Shown in pieces: positions 11,376 through 22,820 of a DNA stretch of 64,000 nucleotides. The notes beneath the pieces are model-generated. The model made no database searches, was not told the DNA's origin, and saw nothing but the letters and a program-made list of their open reading frames with translations. Every line of letters begins with the position of its first letter. The stretch's first letter is position 1. This DNA is from Rhizophlyctis rosea (Eukaryota > Chytridiomycota > Chytridiomycetes > Rhizophlyctidales > Rhizophlyctidaceae), in contig JADGJC010000029.1 in the NCBI GenBank assembly GCA_027596075.1, positions 156,604 to 220,603 on the forward strand, given 5' to 3'. The position numbers were made by a program, and so were the translations under genes.

Positions 11376-12064
11376 TGGATCGATTTGGTTGAGCTTACAA
11401 CCACTTCAGTATTACGGTGTGGGCTTGATGTATGTTCCAAATGAGGTTGGTTGTGAAAATAACAGTGCATCAAGACGCCAACATGCATGAGTTACGAGGA
11501 ATGGTGGGGCTCGATCTAACAGGGATGTACCCAAATCGCGGATCACGCATTGGCAACGCGCAAAGCACAGGCGCCATAATAGCTGAACTCGTCATGGGAA
11601 CAGTGGTACCACCTCAGAAGCTTGCGCAACATCTTATCCTGAATGTCTAACTGTTCATACTCTGCTCTTGTCTATTCTTCTGTGACTCCTACCCTAACTC
11701 TAATGATAGCAGGCCAATGCCAACTTCCTGAAGAACGAACTCCCGCATATCAGATCTCGCAAATGAATCTACATTCCTTTACAGCCTGCATTAGCGCCTC
11801 CCACAATGATGGGATTGCCCGATACCACGCAAACTGATACTGCTTCAGGGACGTAACACGGAAATTGAACCGAACGTGTTCTGTGCGATCATGTACCCAA
11901 AATCTTCATCCATCGAGGGATTGGAACGACAAACTAAGGCGAATGGCATAAGTGAAAAGGTGATCAGTGGGCTGTTTCAGAGGATCGGAGGTGGGTGGCT
12001 AAATTGAGAAGAACGCCTGGTAAAACACGACTTCGAGCGAACTGAATGCTTCACTTGGTGCGTA
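11376..12064. other. Region with possible but unassigned coding fragments
   Basis: Directly after NSE3 there are short plus-strand frames that look protein-like: STGAIIAELVMGTVVPPQKL near 11570-11625, ANANFLKNELPHIRSRK near 11710-11765, and FCAIMYPKSSSIEGLERQ near 11880-11935. I could not join them into one gene with consistent splice sites and do not recognise any family. They may be remnants of a decayed gene or chance. Confidence 0.3.
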
Positions 12065-12358
12065 TTACAGTGCGGGAAAGGACTTTTTGCGAGCTGCAGT
12101 CATTGCGGCACAGACCAGGATGAAGGCTACGAAGGTGAATACGGCGGAGTTGTTCATGTCTTTGTCCTCTTTTGGAGTGCGCATTTCGCGGTAAATTCGG
12201 CGGAAGTTGGGGAAAGCCGCCATTTCGGAGAAGGAGTGCTGGACAAAGTGGACTGCGTGGGAGTTGTGGTGAGGTTCGAGGTTGACAGAGTATCTTGAGG
12301 GCAACAAAGCGGTTGTCTTGACGTTGCGGTTGTGGTACTGGGTTTTACTAAAACACAA
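12065..12358 (-). CDS. Possible small single-pass membrane protein (start uncertain)
   Basis: A minus-strand frame ends in a 52-residue stretch from an internal Met: MAAFPNFRRIYREMRTPKED, then a hydrophobic segment (NSAVFTFVAFILVCAAMTAA) and a basic tail RKKSFPAL. A stretch of His/Asn-rich residues precedes that Met. An intron end (GTGTTTTAG at about 12357-12349 on the minus strand) may lie near its 5' limit, so the upstream part may not be coding. The layout of basic amphipathic N-terminus, one membrane segment and short basic tail resembles small mitochondrial inner-membrane subunits, but I cannot name it. Confidence 0.35.
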   Translation of the reverse strand: MCFSKTQYHNRNVKTTALLPSRYSVNLEPHHNSHAVHFVQHSFSEMAAFPNFRRIYREMRTPKEDKDMNNSAVFTFVAFILVCAAMTAARKKSFPAL

Positions 12359-12795
12359 ACAGGAAGATGTGGAGGACGTGTTGTGAGTCGCCAGTGATAT
12401 CGGGACGCGAAGTGTCGTTAAGGTTGTAGTGACATACGCTACCTCTTCAAGTTACAAGCAGCAATAGACCCGACAGGCACACGAGGTGAATTTGTTCAAA
12501 AAAAATTCAGTTGATAGGCACAATTGTTCATAAATTGGCACGTGCAGGGTGCATCATCCTGAGGAAGTTGAGGAAAAATGGCCAACATGGTGCCAATATG
12601 GTGTCAAAAATAGCAACCCAAAATTCCATGTCTTGGATGCAGTGTGGCTTGAACATGACGCCGGCTTGGTGGAAGATTGCATCGCAATCGACATGTGAAA
12701 TTTGGAATTTGCCCAACTTTTCACCGCATAACTCCATTCTCCAACAGCATCTTCTTCTTCTCACCGACACACCTTGGCACTTGACACACAAAAAG
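12359..12795. other. Intergenic region upstream of SDH3
   Basis: About 440 nt lying between the possible small minus-strand gene and SDH3. An open frame on the plus strand crosses it but has no family signal. It presumably contains divergent promoters. Confidence 0.5.
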
Positions 12796-13882
12796 ATGTA
12801 TGCATCGCGCTTCCTCATTAACTCAAGGGCAGGCACCGCTCCTTCGCGTACGTATTGCCAGTGTGCAGCCTCCTAGTGGATGACTATTGACAATGTCTGG
12901 CTACAGGGCTCATCGTTCAAACCCTCATCAACAACCGTGCCGCGTTCGTCGTTTCCCAGCGAGCAAAGTGAGTATGGAAGCCGTGAACATAAGCGCTTTT
13001 TGAAAGGGGGTTTGGCAGGTGGTGGAGGTGGGCATTGACGGAGACTTGATCGGTGACGGTCAGACAGAACCCTTGTATCCAAAAATAGCCGCGGCAGACT
13101 GGCATCGGATGCTGCTGGGCTCCCTCACCTTGAAGTGTCACCATAGAGAAAAGGATGGTTCTGGAGTGGCGATGGTGATCGTCCATTCAATCTGTTTAAG
13201 AAGCGCCTGGCAAGTCTCCCGGCGGCAGCCATTTGAGGAAGAGGTTCCTGCAACAAGAATGGCCACCCACTAAAAATGGCTAATCTTTAAAACCTCAAAA
13301 GATTCACCACAACCAGCGCTGCATCTCAACAACAAAAGCTCTCCATTGAAGAACTCGCCAAGCCCACCCTCCAAGTCGACCCTTTCAACAAATCCGAGAA
13401 ACTCGGCCGCCCAATCTCGCCACATTTGTCAATCTACCAACCGCAAATTACCTGGGTCGGATCGGCTGCTAACCGTGTAACCGGTGTTGCCGTTGCTGGA
13501 CGTAAGTGCCCACTTCATCATCAGTCATGACCGGCATTGACGTCCCTGGCGCAGTCTTCTACATCGGAATGGGCTTGTACCCTTTCTTTGATGTTTCCTC
13601 GGCGGCAGCGGCGTCGTACATCCACTCCTTCCCTGCAGCCGTGATTATCGCAGCAAAGGCTCTCATTGCTTTCCCAGCAGTATACCATTCCATCAACGGA
13701 GTCAGACATTTGGTGAGCGGATGAAATGCCAACATGCACTATTTTTGCATCAGACGCTAATGACGTCATTTTCGCAGACCTGGGATACCACTCACGGCCT
13801 TTCGAATGAAGCTGTGAGGCAGACTGGTTGGACGGTTGTGGGTTTGAGCGTGTTGACGACTGCCGCACTTCTTGCACTGTAA
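12796..13882 (+). CDS. SDH3: Succinate dehydrogenase cytochrome b560 subunit (5 exons)
   Basis: Membrane-anchor subunit of respiratory complex II, which helps bind heme b and ubiquinone. Exons 12796-12847, 12907-12967, 13302-13501, 13555-13712 and 13778-13882 join in phase to about 191 aa. The N-terminus (MYASRFLINSRAGTAPS) is a typical mitochondrial presequence. The SDHC signatures follow: RPISPHLSIYQPQITWVGS, then membrane segments (VFYIGMGLYPFFDV, AAVIIAAKALIAFPAVYHS), the heme/quinone-region motif YHSINGVRHLTWD across the last splice junction, and a third membrane segment TVVGLSVLTTAALLAL. The 334-nt intron between exons 2 and 3 is long for this window. The gene for the flavoprotein partner, SDH1, lies about 15 kb away. 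Confidence 0.95.
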
Positions 13883-14681
13883 GACGGAGTTCCATAACAT
13901 GCTGAATCTCTCGCGTGCTGGAGATGTATGAGCCAACATCAAAGGGAGGTGCACCTCCGTGATGGTATGGCGTAACAATTGATGCCACGGCAGCTTCGGT
14001 GCGCTGTTTAGGGTGCAGAGGTTCGGAACCCTGAGCGCGATGTCAAGCAACACATGGCCGAAGACACATTCTTGGCATATCAATCAGTCACTGCGTCGAA
14101 CTTTAAGCGATTGAGTACATCATCAGAAATCTCCACCGTGTACCTATCAGTCGCATGCACCTCGACCATGGACAAAGATCCGCAAGGCACGAGTAACAGG
14201 CAAACAGCGACCATACCATGTGTCTGACATCCACACCCGACATCATACAATGTTTTTCAAGCATTACCAACACACCGTGCATCTTCCACAACTGTTTCTT
14301 CTGCATTATTAATCTGGCATATACAACAGACCAATAACGCATGACCAACGTTGAAGGCAAAAGGAGGTAAGCACTGTAAGCCATCAAACAAGACTTAAAA
14401 AATGGGACTATTGATGAGGCACTTCGGACACGGACGCGAAAAACAAAGACCCTCGTGGGGCAAACGCCAAGCCACCTCGGCCCACGGGAGACATGGCGCA
14501 GCACGCCATTTGGCCCGGCGTGCGGCCAAATCCTCCTCCTTCAACGAAAGGCCATCCGTTCCCAATCCCTTCCCTGTCAAACAGAGACCTGACAGAGACT
14601 TTTCCGTTCATTTCTTCAACGTTGACCTTATAGATTTAGGAGAACGCTCACCTTTGGACCTAACATACAATATTCAACGAA
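13883..14681. other. Intergenic region between SDH3 and the paxillin gene
   Basis: About 800 nt with no supported gene. The last few hundred bases should contain the paxillin promoter. Overlapping open frames on both strands here have no recognisable content. Confidence 0.5.
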
Positions 14682-16222
14682 ATGAACGATCTTGGTAATT
14701 CTTTTATCCGTCAAACTGCAAGGGAATATAATCCAACTCACCTTCAAAACAGACCTTCTGCTTCAACAGCTGGATACCCCAACACGGCCCAGTCCTCAAA
14801 AACCACCAGAAGGAAGTGGTGTACAGTCTGTTCGGAAAGCTTCAGACCCTTATGGGCTAGCCGGTTCACCAAATGCTCACACCCAACACTCTTTGGGAAG
14901 CCCAAACGGTCTTCCGTCCCCACCACCCCTTTCTCCCCGGTTGCAAAGCCTGCCAAAGTCTGCAAACTTCCCACCGTCACCCACCACCCCCCTGCGACAA
15001 ACAGAAGGCCCCATTCCCTCCCTACCGACCCCTCCGCCAGCCCAACCGCCCCGCAATGCTGTAGACCGTAACTTGCCGCCTAATGGCGCCCCTGCCCCAG
15101 CTGCCCGTTCCAACCTTGACCAACTAATGAGCAACATTTCTGGGGAAATTGACTCATTAGACTATGAAGAAGCGTCCAGTCTCAAACCTCAACCACCACA
15201 ACCGTCTCCACAACCCTCAACTCGCTCCAACATCTCTAATCCCTCCATCCTGAAGGACCCAAATACATCCATACCAACACCACCTCCTGTCATTGCGCAA
15301 GACCTTCCCAAATGCATAGAGTGCAAGGACCCAATCGTGGGAGCGGCCGTCAGTGCGATGGGAAAGACTTGGCATCCTAACCACTTCCTGTGCACTGCAT
15401 GCAAATGCGTTTTGGGGACAGGTCGCTTCTTCGAGAAGGAGGACCAAGCATACTGTGAAAACTGTTACCACGATTTGTTCAGCCCGAAGTGTTCGTATTG
15501 TCAGGGTGTGATCAGTGATGTAAGTTTGAACTGGAAGATTGTGATTCATGGGGATTGGAGTGAGAACTCACCCTCCTTTTGTTTATCAGCGCTGCATCAC
15601 TGCACTAGGAACAACATGGCACCCAGAACACTTCTTCTGCTGTCAATGCGGAAAGCTTTTCCCACCCGGTGCAGGCTTCTTGGAGAAAGATGGCATGGCG
15701 TACTGCGAGGAGGACTACTTCAACCTGTTTGCGATGAAATGTGCTGGGTGCAAGCAAGGGTTGGTTGGAGAGTACGTCTCGGCTTGTGGGAAGGAGTTCC
15801 ACCCTCAGTGCTTTGTTTGTCAAGTGAGTTGCGCTTGTTGCAGCTTTGGTCAAATTCAAATTTAGGTGTAGATGTGAATACTGATCATCCACTTCTTCAC
15901 GTTTTTGCAGGAATGCAAACAACCCTTCCCCTCCGGAACGTTCTTCGAACAGGATGGAGTGCCCTACTGTGAAGCTCACTTCCAAGCACGGCGAGGTGCC
16001 ATATGTTCCGGTTGTACGCGGGGTATTGCAAGTGGACAACGTACTGTTAGCGCATTGGGGAAGAAATTCCATTTGGAGCATTTCGGGTGCACCTATTGTG
16101 GGAAGCAGCTTGTACCATCAAACGTCGGGGGGAACGATGTGGTTGTTGCAGATGGAGATGGGTTTAGAGAACGAGAAGGGAAAGCGTACTGCATGTTGTG
16201 TAGCACCAAGTTGTTTGCGTGA
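14682..16222 (+). CDS. PXN: Paxillin-type adaptor: LD motif plus LIM domains (4 exons)
   Basis: Exons 14682-14694, 14753-15519, 15590-15823 and 15911-16222 join in phase to about 441 aa. The join of the 13-nt first exon gives MNDLDLLLQQLD, the same position and pattern as the LD1 motif of animal paxillins, which binds focal-adhesion partners. A second LD-like stretch is NLDQLMSNISGEIDSLDYEE. Between them lies a Pro/Ser-rich disordered region. The C-terminal half has four LIM zinc-binding modules, recognisable by CIECKDP...WHPNHFLCTACK, CSYCQ...WHPEHFFCCQCG, CAGCK...FHPQCFVCQECK and CSGCT...FHLEHFGCTYCG. LIM modules target paxillin to adhesion or actin structures. Fungal Pxl1 works at the division site. 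The last LIM has an insert (SNVGGNDVVVADGDGF). Confidence 0.92.
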
Positions 16223-16509
16223 GGTATGAAAGGCGCTTTGGTATAGAGTTTCGGCATAGATTGTACAGCGATAGGAAATATGTGGCCGGTCTGCATCGTC
16301 CTAAAATAGATGTGTAAATAGTAACTAGAGAAATGTCAAAAGTATCAATTAGGGTTTGATGGGGCTGTCCGCGACTACAGATATAGGAGAAAACAACGTC
16401 CTTCCGCTTTCTTCATGAGTGTGACGTGCCATCAAGGCGCTCTGTTCCAATATGTGACTAATTACAAAATCAAAAAATATACACATTATAATACCAAAAT
16501 CGCACAAAC

Positions 16510-18528
16510 TTATGTTTTCTTCTTTCTGCTGGTGGAATACCAAACCTTTACGCTGAAATCTGCTGAACAGGATGCCAGTATTGGTTCTGATGGGTGGAAA
16601 TCTACGGCGTAGACCCTATCCGTATGTCCCTCCAGTCGTTGCACCAACTCTCCTGTACCCTGTTGACGTACATAGTGTTAGTAGCGCACCAGCTGATTTG
16701 CATGGGAGCAAGGTTTTGTTTTCTCACCTCCGCCCCTCCCACACTGTACACGTAAACAAACGGATCCGCACTGCCTGTTGCGAGCAGAATGCTAGTTTCC
16801 ATTCCTTTATCCTTTTCATAACTGTGATGACGCGTCAACAGTCAGTCCACGAGTATCTCCGTAATTAGTCAATCAACATACTTCGTTTTGTCCTCCGCAT
16901 CCGGTTGCAGCTCATCTTTTCCATATACGGGCTCGTGACTGCCCACTCGCTTTATTCGCGAACCTTGAAAAAAGCATGAGCATGGTTCAGCATCCACTCT
17001 CATTCCACGCTCTTACCATCTTTCACATAGAAAAAGGAGCTCTTTATCGGGAAGTTCTTGTTCTTGTATCCCTTCAGTGCATGCATAAGACGCAGGTTGC
17101 TTTGAGGCGGTGAGAAACCGCGGTCGTACACGCGCATCACTGCAGATAGCGGTTGGTTGACGATTGACAGTTTTGCAATGACAACACAAACAAACCATTA
17201 TCGTAGCTGTTTACAGCCATGAACCGCGGCTCTTCATCTGAGAGCGCAGGAATTTAGTAGGTGCAATCGAACGGCGGACCAGATGGTCTGCAAACATACC
17301 TATGCCGGTATTACAGACGGCGATATGTGAAATGGGCTTCTTGGTGGGCTCATTCAATACTGATTGTATGCATTTCCCAGATCGAACGTCCCAAGTTTTC
17401 AAAAAGCCGCCAGCGTCGGCTGAAGTGACGTATGTGCCGTCTTGATAAGCATATCTGAGAGGTCATAATCCATGCGTCGTTAGTCGAAGGTGGATCAGTC
17501 AGACTTTCTTCATGCCGAGATACTAACATTGAGTTGACCATTTGATCATTCCGCATTACTAATGCTGCATCAGGTTTCCGTCTATCTACCATACTAAGCA
17601 CATTCCTGGATGTCCCGCTGAAGAATATGTTTCGATCTGGAATCCGAAAGACCATCAGCTTGAAGTCCATTGTCACAGAACACATATGAACATGCCTACC
17701 TGAAGGGTTATATTTCACGCATTGTACAAAGCCTTCAACTGTGAAGGAGTCCACCAATTTCCCGCTCTCCACGTCCCATATTTTACATGTCTGATCATAA
17801 GATCCCGACAGAAGCTCCGCCGAATCATGCGACCATGACAGATCGCATACGTTGAGGTTATGTTTTTTGAGACAATGGATCTACGAAAAACAGCTTAGTA
17901 TGCCCACACCGAGTCAGCTTCCAGTCAACACGAACAAACCTCCTTCTGGCTTGCACTTGCATCCCAAATGCGGACTGTTTTGTCAAACCCGCCGGATGCA
18001 ATGTATTTGGCGCAAGGTGAATACTGCACTGCATAGACGGCTCCTCCATGTCCCTGAGCCACCGATTAGAAAGAAGGTAGCTGACGACTTGAAAAACCCT
18101 CACCTTCAGCTCGTGCTTCAAGTAGAATGTTCTTCGGTCCTTTGTTTTGTCGCGTGGTACGTCGGCTGGAGCCTGCTAGTCAAAGATGGCGCCCTTTATT
18201 GCAACTCGGAGCCAAAACTCAGCGCATACCAAACATGTCCGTCTGATCCGCGCCTGTCATCTTTCCCGGTTCTACGCTTGTCGTCGAGTCTATGTCCAAA
18301 GCCTCTAGCGAGTCGATTGGGAAGGGCAGCACCTTGTGAGCCATCGTGTTATATCTTGCTGAGAGTTCATAGAGCGACTTTTTTAGGGCGGCATTTTCCT
18401 GCGGAATTTCTTAATAGTCTGAACATACACTATGACAGTCTCCAGGTTGGTGGTACCTTCTCCAAGACATCCACTCTCTGCCGTAGCCCCCTCGCTTCCT
18501 TTGATAACTTATCCTGTTGCGAGTCCAT
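16510..18528 (-). CDS. Coiled-coil plus WD40-repeat protein (multi-exon)
   Basis: The N-terminus from the ATG at 18528 (MDSQQDKLSKEARGLRQRVD, continuing over an intron into ENAALKKSLYELSARY) is a coiled coil. A linker with PFPIDSLEALDIDS follows, then about seven WD40 repeats: GGAVYAVQYSPCAKYIASGG, LNVCDLSWSHDSAELLSGSY, FVQCVKYNPSG, GTYVTSADAGGFLKTWDVRS, RFMAVNSYDNVLRVYD, LLATGSADPFVYVYSVGG and DRVYAVDFHPSEPILASCSA, ending in KVWYSTSRKKKT. The stop TAA is at 16512-16510. I cannot assign it to a named family. The coiled-coil plus propeller layout suits a scaffold protein. Roughly nine exons are implied by splice sites; not every join was checked. Confidence 0.75.
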
Positions 18529-19639
18529 CCTGGGAAATGCAGTCAAGATGCCACGACAGCACTGTCATTCGATAAGCGGTGGGCGACTGGACTATCTGAC
18601 GGCATAAGCGATCATAACGAACGCGGAGTGCGTGAGGAAGATGACGATCGGGGAAGAATTGTCGGCGATGTTGACTTTAGAGCGTGGGAAAGCAGAGTCA
18701 TTTCCATCTGAAGCAAGAGGAGTCGTGTGGCGCAAAATGTGTTGACCATATACACAGTCACCGCGTGACAGCGCTATAAGCCTCACCAGTTCTGGTGGCG
18801 GTGTTCATCAAAATGTGGCACAGTTCGCACTACGCGCTTCATTTGTGCGTCTTCCAGAAGGATTTACATTTACCCTCGGAAAACAATTGGAGCCAATATC
18901 ACTAAATGAAGATAACGATGGCCATTTATTGATACTCCACGAACAAGACGCATTAAACGATCAGGGTCTGGTAGGGTCCACGCTGAATTTTCGGGAAAAG
19001 TGATGGTCAACCGTCAGCGGTTTTGTGGTTACCCAAAAGGGGCCAGAAAGCGTGGAGACGGTTGGCCCTGCTTGGAGGTCACGTCAACCCTCAGATCGTG
19101 GGGTTCCTCACTTGGTTTCACTCACTTGTTTTTCCTATGAAACTTGGCCTCAGCTGTGTTTCCCTACTACGCATCATGCCAAGGCAATAATAACGCCGAT
19201 CAATCAGCCATTTAGCTGGTCCACCGCGGCGGTCCAGCTTGCTTAGACTGTCTCGTGACTTGGGTGAGTGTTTGTTTGTGACAGCGCCAGGTTCCTTGGA
19301 AAATGGTCTCGCTTTCCCTGCCATTCTGAACCTGATTTTCGCTTTCCCTGCCATTCTGAACCTGATTTTCGCTTTCCCAAACTTAGTCAAGTTTCAACTT
19401 CACCTGAGGGACAAGAAGCGCGACGTCGTTCCCGTGCGGGAACGTAGTGCGTAAGACGACGCAAGGCTTACACTGTGCGCAAGTTCCTAAATAAGTCTTG
19501 GACGTGGACGGTCATTCTGCCAGAGAAAGCCCAGCTTTTGCTTCACTACTTGTAACGACAGTTACTAGTAGCATTTTCATTTCTTCTTCACCACACTCCT
19601 CTTTCAAACGCTCGGTCCAAGCAAAATTTGGACCGTACG
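18529..19639. other. Divergent intergenic region with a tandem repeat
   Basis: About 1.1 kb between two divergent genes (the WD40 protein and the amino-acid transporter). It contains a 30-bp tandem repeat (listed separately) and otherwise nothing I can name. Short open frames here have no splice support. Confidence 0.5.
19311..19378 (+). repeat. 30-bp tandem repeat, about 2.3 copies
   Basis: Two identical 30-bp units (19311-19340 and 19341-19370, each starting GCTTTCCCTG in the first two) are followed by a partial copy reading GCTTTCCC. The exact identity suggests a recent duplication. The repeat lies about 260 bp upstream of the transporter start and could be part of its regulatory region, though nothing shows this. 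Confidence 0.9.
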
Positions 19640-21773
19640 ATGGTAGAGGTTTACAGTCCAATCTTCTCGACATCCTCAAGCTCCAGCACCTACTCAGATA
19701 CCACCGATACCCCCTTCAACGATGAAGAACCCGAACCGGACCCCGACCTCGACGATTACGTCCACTTGAAAGACTCCAAGCAGAAGGAGCGTTCTCGTCT
19801 CATCCTTCCGTCTTCCAAAAGCTACTCCACCTTTGAAAGACCGTACAGCAGCGTTCCTTTCCTCAATGCCGACATCAAGTATCCGGACGAGACGGCTCCA
19901 CTTGTGTACTACCAACGGAAGAAGTCTGTCGTTATTGGAAATGACGGGTTGGTGGATATGGAAAAGGGAGGGTTGTATGAAGCTGCACCGACTGTTGAGG
20001 TGCATAGTTTAGGCGATGGAGGAGGAGTGGATGGGTCCGTAGACGCGGATGAGGGCAACAAGATTAAAGAAACTGGGCTGCCAGAGCCCACTATCTTCTC
20101 CAGCACCGTCAACATGATCAACACCATCCTGGGGACATGTATGATGAGGTGCGTTCTTTCCCGCGAGCATGACAGTAGAACGAAGCATTGCAACTGATGT
20201 TCCTCTCATTTAGCATGCCCTATGCCTTCGCCCGACTTGGTCTCATTCCGGGCGTATCTCTCGTTCTCCTCTCCGCCATCATTACTTGGTTCTCCCTCCG
20301 CATCCTCATCTCCTCCGCCCAGTTCCCGCACCATCTCGGAGCCCGAACTGTTACGGAGCGACTTACATTCTTCACGCCCTCTGGCGCACCATCATATGCA
20401 ATCTTATCACGAACCTCCATGGGCGCCTCTTCCGCCTGGTGGGTCGACTTGCTGGTCGCCATGAGCTGCTTTGGCTTCGCTGTGGGGTACCTGGTGGCGA
20501 TTGGAGAATGTATGCCGAGACTTGTGACAACTGTTTTGCCTGGCATGGAGATGGGGGAGGGATTTTTGGCGCTGCTGTTGATGAACAAACGCTTTTGGAT
20601 GTTTGGTAAGATTTCCCTCTAGTGCTGTTGCTCTCAATTGCATCGTACTCATTCCGTTTTAGCCGCCTTATTCCTCCTAGTCCCACTTGCTCTATCACGA
20701 GACGTGGATGATTTTTGGTGGTTCTCAAATACTGCCTTGGCTTGTGCACTATACTTAGCTGCAGTTGTCATTGGCCTATTTGTATCCGGATCCGTTGGCG
20801 GAGAGGGTGGCCTTACTACTCCACCGCCTGCTGGCAACAGTAGCTGGCAGTGGTTCGTCTATGAGGGCGAGATTGCGGAAGTAGTACCAGTCTTCCTATT
20901 TGCGTTCACATGTCAGCAGAATGTGAGTTCTGCGTTTGGCTTCCATGGAGGTAGCGCGAGAATACTGACGGAGGCATATGGATTTACAGATTTTCAGTGT
21001 GTACAATGAACTTGTCGCAGCAACAGCACGCGCAAAAGCAAGCGGAAAGCCGCAACGACCCGGTGGAGCATCTGTTCATGACATCTACAAGATCATTGAC
21101 TTGGCGGTTGCGACATGTGCGTTTACGTACATCTCGGTCGGCGTTGCTGGATATATCGCATTTGGGGATGGCGTCGACTCAATTCTTCTGAACAACTGTA
21201 AGCCTAATCAGTTTTCTGTCTGAATTTAGTTGTCATTATTTTAACAAGCAGTGTTCTTGACCAGACGGCAACGGCTTCCCTGTCCTAGTTGGTCGCCTCG
21301 CCTACGCAATGCTCGCCGCCTTATCCTATCCTATCTACGTCCACCCCTGCCGCGATGCGGTTGACTCGTTCCTATCATCCTGCTGCGCGACATGGTACGG
21401 CCCATCCTGCACATTTACAGCCCAGCCCGCCACTCCAATGACAGCCGGAAGTGCCATCCGTGTACCAACCTGGTCTCGCATAACCTTCCACCTCCGTTCA
21501 TGGACTGAAACGGAAGCCATTGCGCGATTGAGCGTCACCTCCGCTCTAGTGTTTCTCACCTATGCAGCGGCATTGGGCGTCCCAAGTTTGGATACTGCGT
21601 TAACCTTAGTGGGCGCTACGGGAGGCGTAGTGGTGTGCTTTGTGCTCCCGAGCGTCTTTTGGTGTTTCGGAGCTGGGAGAAGGAGGAAGAGGGAGAGGTT
21701 TGCGGCGGCGGTAGTTGCTGCCCTAGGATTGGTTTGCGGTTTAGCATCAGTGGTTGAATGTTGGAAGGGTTGA
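19640..21773 (+). CDS. AVT-type (AAAP/SLC38-like) amino-acid transporter (5 exons)
   Basis: Exons 19640-20148, 20214-20605, 20663-20922, 20990-21197 and 21265-21773 join in phase to about 625 aa. A long acidic and Ser-rich cytosolic N-terminus (about 150 residues) comes first. The AAAP core follows: STVNMINTILGT, then MPYAFARLGLIPGVSLVLLS, where the family starts its first two membrane helices. Later helices include LLVAMSCFGFAVGYLVAIGE, TALACALYLAAVVIGLFV, VVPVFLFAFTCQQNIFSVYN, TYISVGVAGYIAFGD and the last pair ALVFLTYAAALGVPSL and GATGGVVVCFVLPSVFWCF. The closest well-known relatives are the vacuolar AVT5/AVT6 exporters of yeast and the animal SLC38 family. Probable role is amino-acid/proton exchange at the vacuole. 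The exact substrate cannot be told. The start is an ATG 12 nt into the open frame. Confidence 0.88.
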
Positions 21774-22044
21774 AGTTAGTTTGTAGCAAGTCCGCAAGTG
21801 AAGTATGAGCATGTAGGGGCATTCAATTGTATGACAATATTATTGAAGCTTAAGTTATGATGATTTTACTTTGACGATGTTACTTGAGATATTCCTATTG
21901 CTGCCACATCACCGCGATGGCTTTTCCTGAGTCTATTGAATGCTAACTTTTTGCTATTTTTTTGCTACAAGCGACATCTAATTATGAACTATGCAATGCC
22001 ATGCAGACTATTTACTTATCTACCTTCCACCACCGGCGGACACA

Positions 22045-22820
22045 TTACGGCGCTATAATCCCGGTATTGATGACCCAATCTGCCGACATGCCTCCAACTT
22101 TGAAAGTGGTGTCCACCGCCAGCTTGTTACAATCCACCGCCCACCAGGTTACGTTGGCCACAGTCCCTATCACAAATGCCTCATCCCACCCTCCCACCAG
22201 GTCCGCGAAAGCGGATCGCGATAGATCGACTCCGTGCAGGCCTTTACAGCCAGGGCATGCGTCAACGATCTGGACTATGGTTGTTGTTCCGGTGGTGGGG
22301 AGGTAGAGTTGGATGCATTTGCCGCATACTGCAGCGGGTCCTAGGGTGGTATATTGTAGCGTGTTCTAACGCATAGACCCATTGATGCGTCCGATATTAG
22401 AACAACCTTCGTCAAGAGAAGCTTATCAGAGTATCCTTACCAGAGCTGCAAACTTATTGAAATTCTTCGGAAGAATCAGATTATCGTTTCCTAATGCGTT
22501 GTAACAAGCACCGTACCACCCGCCATTCGCCGGTCCTATAGGTGGTGGATCTGCTCCCGATTGTATGGATTTATCTGCATGCGGCTTTGTGTAAGCAAGG
22601 TTGATGCTTGTGGCCCAAATGATAGGCCACGTCACTCACATCCATCGCCATAATATGTTACCCGTCCGGTAAATCTCGAGTCCGTCCAGAGGCGAGTAGC
22701 CGGCGATGGTGGTAGCTTGTTCAATTGCGGATCGGGAGACCGCGGCTCATGGGATGGGGCCGAAAGGACTCGGGATAAGGAGAGCAGGAAGAATATCGTG
22801 AAAGTTGCTGGCAGATGCAT
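22045..22820 (-). CDS. Secreted double-psi beta-barrel (expansin/RlpA-like) protein (3 exons)
   Basis: Exons 22820-22640, 22574-22441 and 22365-22045 join in phase to about 211 aa. The N-terminus MHLPATFTIFFLLSLSRVLS is a clear signal peptide. After a short Pro-rich linker the barrel begins with FTGRVTYYGDG, then NGGWYGACYNALGNDNLILP, GPAAVCGKCIQLYLP, QIVDACPGCKGLHGVDLS and ending VTWWAVDCN. These are the conserved Cys pairs and the VDxCPxC block with a downstream DLS of the DPBB_1 / expansin N-terminal domain. No second (CBM63-type) domain is present. Similar small fungal proteins loosen or remodel polysaccharide walls, and some bind chitin. The role here is inferred from the fold only. Confidence 0.88.
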
